A stretch of 64,000 bases of DNA from the NCBI RefSeq assembly GCF_019977235.1, contig NZ_AP024646.1, positions 4,216,001-4,280,000 on the forward strand. Direction: 5' to 3'. The notes under the pieces are model-generated. The model did no database searches. It had not been told where the DNA came from and worked only from the letters and a program-made list of their open reading frames with translations. The stretch is from Arthrobacter sp. StoSoilB5 (GTDB lineage: Bacteria; Actinomycetota; Actinomycetes; Actinomycetales; Micrococcaceae). Shown here in pieces: positions 61,492 through 64,000 of the stretch (position 1 is the first letter of the stretch; each line of letters begins with the position of its first letter). A program made the position numbers and the translations under genes.

Positions 61492-63843
61492 ATGAACCTG
61501 AGCCCAGTCAGCGATGACCTGGCGGCGAAGACCGCCTCGACCTTCGACGACCCCCAACTGGACGCACTTGCTGCGATAGAACGCCGAGTCCTGTGGCTTG
61601 CGACATCCATAATCCACCACGCAAACAAGGTGCGGCCGAACGCATCCGGCATCAAGGTGGGCGGCCATCAGGCCTCGAGTGCCTCCATTGCCACGATCAT
61701 GACCTCGCTCTGGTTCGGGCAGCTTCGCGCCGAAGACCGTGTCTCTGTGAAGCCTCACGCCTCGCCGGTGCTCCACAGCATCAACTATCTGCTGGGTAGC
61801 CTGGATGAAAAGTACCTCACAACGCTGCGCGAGTTCGGCGGGCTGCAGAGCTACCCCAGCCGTGCCAAGGACCCGGATCCCGTTGACTACTCAACAGGCT
61901 CAGTCGGGATAGGGGCCACCGCGCCCATCTGGGGTGCCATTTCGCGGCGATACATCGAAACCGTGAGCGGCACACCGAATCGTGGGCGCCAGTACTCGCT
62001 CGTCGGCGACGCGGAATTGGACGAGGGGGCCGTCTGGGAGGCCGTGCTGGACTCGAACGTTGCGGATCTTGGTGAGATCGTCTGGATCGTAGACCTGAAC
62101 AGGCAGTCCCTTGACCGGGTGGTGCCAAACATTGCCGCAGGCAAGATCGAGCGTCTCTTCGCGGCGGCCGGCTGGCAGGTCATCACCGTGCGCTTCGGGC
62201 ATCTCTTGGAAAATCTCATGGCCAGGACGGGAGGCGAAGCGCTCCGTCAGCGCATTATTGACATGTCCAACCCCGAATACCAGCGGCTCCTGCGCTGCTC
62301 CGCTGAGGAACTGCGCCGCCGGCTCCCCGGTGAGGGCGCAGGTGGCGCGGCCATCGCGGAACTTATTGCCGGCGTCGAGGACCAGACCCTGACACAGGCC
62401 ATCAGGAACCTGGGCGGGCACGACCTTGCCGCGTTGCGCGAGGCATACTCCCGGATCGATGACACCCGTCCCACCGTCATCATCGCCTACACCGTCAAGG
62501 GCAACGGACTGCCCACCGAGGGCCATCCGCAGAACCACTCCTCGCTGCTGACCATCGATCAGTACCGCCAGCTAGCAGACAGAATGGGCGAAAACCCGGA
62601 CTCACCGTGGACGCGGTTCGATCCCGTGAGCCCCGAGGGGCAGCTGGTACGAACCATAGCGGAAACCCTCCGGCGCACCCCTGAACCTGCTGTTGCCCCG
62701 CCCGCAGTACCGTCGGATTTCGGCAGGACGCCCTCAGGCACGGCGACCACGCAGGCAGCCCTGGGCCGCACCCTGCTGGACGTCACCCGTGCAGCGCCCG
62801 CCGTCGCCCGCCGACTGGTCACTGTCAGTCCGGACGTAAGTTCCAGCACCAACCTCGCCGGCTGGCTGAACAAGGTGGGCGTATGGTCTGTGGAAGAGCG
62901 CCCCAACTGGTTCAGCGACGACACCGAAACCGTCATGCACTGGCGTGAAAAGCCCACTGGACAGCACATCGAACTCGGCATAGCCGAGGTGAACCTTGTC
63001 AGCCTTCTGGGGGAACTCGGCGCAACATGGAGCCGCTGGGGCCAGCCACTGTTCCCAATCGGAGTACTCTATGACCCGTTCGTCGAGCGTGCCCTGGAAC
63101 CATGGGCCTACGGCATCTACGCCGGCGGCCAGTCGATCCTGGTGGGCACACCCTCGGGTGTTACGCTCGCACCCGAGGGCGGTGCGCACCAGTCCATCAA
63201 GACGCCGTCCATCGGCCTGGAACAACCCGGCTGCACCAGCTACGAACCGGCCTTCGCCATCGACGTCGAGTGGACGCTGCTCGCCTCCATGTCCCAACTC
63301 GGACGACCGGACGGAAAATCCGCCTACCTGAGGCTGTCCACAAAACCCGTCGATCAGCAACTGGCCGCCGTCCCGGAAGATCCCGCCGCCCGTGAGCGTC
63401 GCCGTCGCCAAGTGGTCGCTGGTGGCTACATGCTGCGCACGGCCGCGACACCGTTCGCGACGATCGTCGCCATGGGCGCCATGGTCCCGGAAGCGGTTGC
63501 AGCCTCCGAGCGACTCGCCGCCCAAGGCATCCCCGTGGACGTCATATGCGTGACGAGCCCCGGTCTGCTCTACGACGCACTGCAGGGCCGCAATGGACAG
63601 AACCCGGACGCACCGTCCTGGATCCTGGATCAAATCCTGCCCTCCGGGCGCGCCGTCCCTATGGTCACCGTACTCGACGGCCACCCCCACACGCTCGCGT
63701 TCCTCGCCAGCGTGCATCACGTCGAAAGCCGCAACCTCGGCGTAGACACCTTCGGCCAGGCGGGCGGCCTCGAGGACGTCTACCGCTACCACGGGATCGA
63801 CACCGACAGCATCCTCCGCGCCGTCCTGGATTTGGTCCAATGA
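61492..63843 (+). CDS. AceE-like thiamine-diphosphate enzyme (single-chain E1 / transketolase fold)
   Basis: 783 residues, shorter than AceE (near 890-910). The N-terminal half is AceE-like: GGHQASSASIATIM, KPHASPVLHSINYLLG, GGLQSYPSR, and the ThDP motif GDAELDEGAVWEAVL ending DLNRQSLD. Middle and C-terminal transketolase domains follow (HIELGIAEVNLVSLLGELG with the catalytic Glu of GIAE; SILVGTPSGVTLAPEGGAHQS). No E2 or E3 genes are near. It may decarboxylate a 2-oxo acid on its own, dock on a distant E2, or act as a transketolase. It starts 65 bases after the amidohydrolase gene in the same direction. Confidence 0.85.
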   Translation: MNLSPVSDDLAAKTASTFDDPQLDALAAIERRVLWLATSIIHHANKVRPNASGIKVGGHQASSASIATIMTSLWFGQLRAEDRVSVKPHASPVLHSINYLLGSLDEKYLTTLREFGGLQSYPSRAKDPDPVDYSTGSVGIGATAPIWGAISRRYIETVSGTPNRGRQYSLVGDAELDEGAVWEAVLDSNVADLGEIVWIVDLNRQSLDRVVPNIAAGKIERLFAAAGWQVITVRFGHLLENLMARTGGEALRQRIIDMSNPEYQRLLRCSAEELRRRLPGEGAGGAAIAELIAGVEDQTLTQAIRNLGGHDLAALREAYSRIDDTRPTVIIAYTVKGNGLPTEGHPQNHSSLLTIDQYRQLADRMGENPDSPWTRFDPVSPEGQLVRTIAETLRRTPEPAVAPPAVPSDFGRTPSGTATTQAALGRTLLDVTRAAPAVARRLVTVSPDVSSSTNLAGWLNKVGVWSVEERPNWFSDDTETVMHWREKPTGQHIELGIAEVNLVSLLGELGATWSRWGQPLFPIGVLYDPFVERALEPWAYGIYAGGQSILVGTPSGVTLAPEGGAHQSIKTPSIGLEQPGCTSYEPAFAIDVEWTLLASMSQLGRPDGKSAYLRLSTKPVDQQLAAVPEDPAARERRRRQVVAGGYMLRTAATPFATIVAMGAMVPEAVAASERLAAQGIPVDVICVTSPGLLYDALQGRNGQNPDAPSWILDQILPSGRAVPMVTVLDGHPHTLAFLASVHHVESRNLGVDTFGQAGGLEDVYRYHGIDTDSILRAVLDLVQ

Positions 63844-63856
63844 CAGGGACTCGGGA

Positions 63857-64000
63857 TCACCCCTTGAAAACCGGCGCCCGCTTTTCCTGGAAAGCGCGGA
63901 AGCCCTCGGCGTAATCGTCGGTCTTGCAGAGCCGCGCCTGCTCGGTGTTTTCCTCGGACATGGATGCCCACAGGCCAAGGCGCTGATCGCGGATGTGGGC
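63857..64000 (-). CDS. Enoyl-CoA hydratase/isomerase family, C-terminal end only
   Basis: The last 47 codons of a minus-strand gene enter from the right edge. The translation contains WASMSEENTEQARLCKTDDY, AEGFRAFQEKRAPVFKG and a stop at 63857; the DYAEGFRAFQEKRAPVFKG ending is characteristic of crotonase-family proteins. It converges on the AceE-like gene with 13 bases between stops. Active-site residues are outside the window. Confidence 0.85.
   Translation of the reverse strand, partial: AHIRDQRLGLWASMSEENTEQARLCKTDDYAEGFRAFQEKRAPVFKG

Noticed and set aside
60269..61492. 407-codon frame antisense to the second amidohydrolase gene
   Set aside because: Antisense shadow; composition is His/Cys/Gly-rich and matches no family.
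62734..63978. 414-codon frame antisense to the AceE-like gene
   Set aside because: Antisense shadow; it also runs across the real crotonase gene end in a different frame.

Overview
The window reads as chromosomal DNA of a high-GC Gram-positive bacterium, most likely a member of the Micrococcaceae (Arthrobacter or Paenarthrobacter-like). The basis is dense GC-rich coding, frequent GTG and TTG starts, ATGA/GTGA gene overlaps, a secretin-less Flp/Tad pilus locus, DUF4012 next to a WbaP-type sugar transferase, and sortase-type surface proteins. The genus is inferred from gene style, not from a database match. I saw no rRNA, tRNA, CRISPR array, insertion sequence or phage module.

Region 1, about 1-14.4 kb, makes extracellular polysaccharide and cell-surface proteins. 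Six minus-strand genes (pyruvyl transferase, two hexapeptide acyltransferases, three glycosyltransferases), visibly less GC-rich than the rest, diverge from a polyprenyl-phosphate sugar transferase and a DUF4012 protein. Then come two paralogous LPXTG-like surface proteins sharing a leader motif, a VanZ-like protein, galU and an O-antigen-ligase/TPR membrane protein. A 2274-residue secreted repeat protein fills 14.7-21.5 kb: 18 units of about 99 residues (16 highly alike) followed by five units of about 92 residues.

Region 2, about 21.5-28.5 kb, is mixed metabolism: an alpha/beta hydrolase; a carboxylate-type permease and PrpF-family isomerase divergent from a LysR regulator; a PAP2 phosphatase; a Pro/Gln-rich membrane protein; and a 47-residue four-cysteine-free small protein with a CxxC knuckle.

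Region 3, about 28.5-41.4 kb, is a complete-looking Tad/Flp pilus operon (flp, tadE, tadG-like, cpaB, tadZ, tadA, tadB, tadC, minus strand) without a prepilin peptidase. Two paralogous membrane histidine kinases bracket it. One is divergent from an OmpR-type response regulator, and an Hpt-like protein that appears to lack the phosphoacceptor histidine lies just behind tadC.

Region 4, about 41.6-53.3 kb, has an amidohydrolase, a polar amino acid ABC importer, a GntR/FCD regulator and an ornithine cyclodeaminase-like enzyme in one orientation, probably a catabolic unit. It is followed by an aldo/keto reductase with a LacI regulator, a small secreted protein, SelO and an aspartate dehydrogenase-like protein.

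Region 5, about 53.6-63.9 kb, begins with a regulator built of two fused TetR units. It diverges from a tightly overlapped operon: ferric/phosphonate-type ABC importer, threonine-aldolase-family enzyme, second amidohydrolase and a shortened AceE-like thiamine-diphosphate enzyme. This is the best candidate here for an uncharacterised pathway. The right edge cuts an enoyl-CoA hydratase gene.
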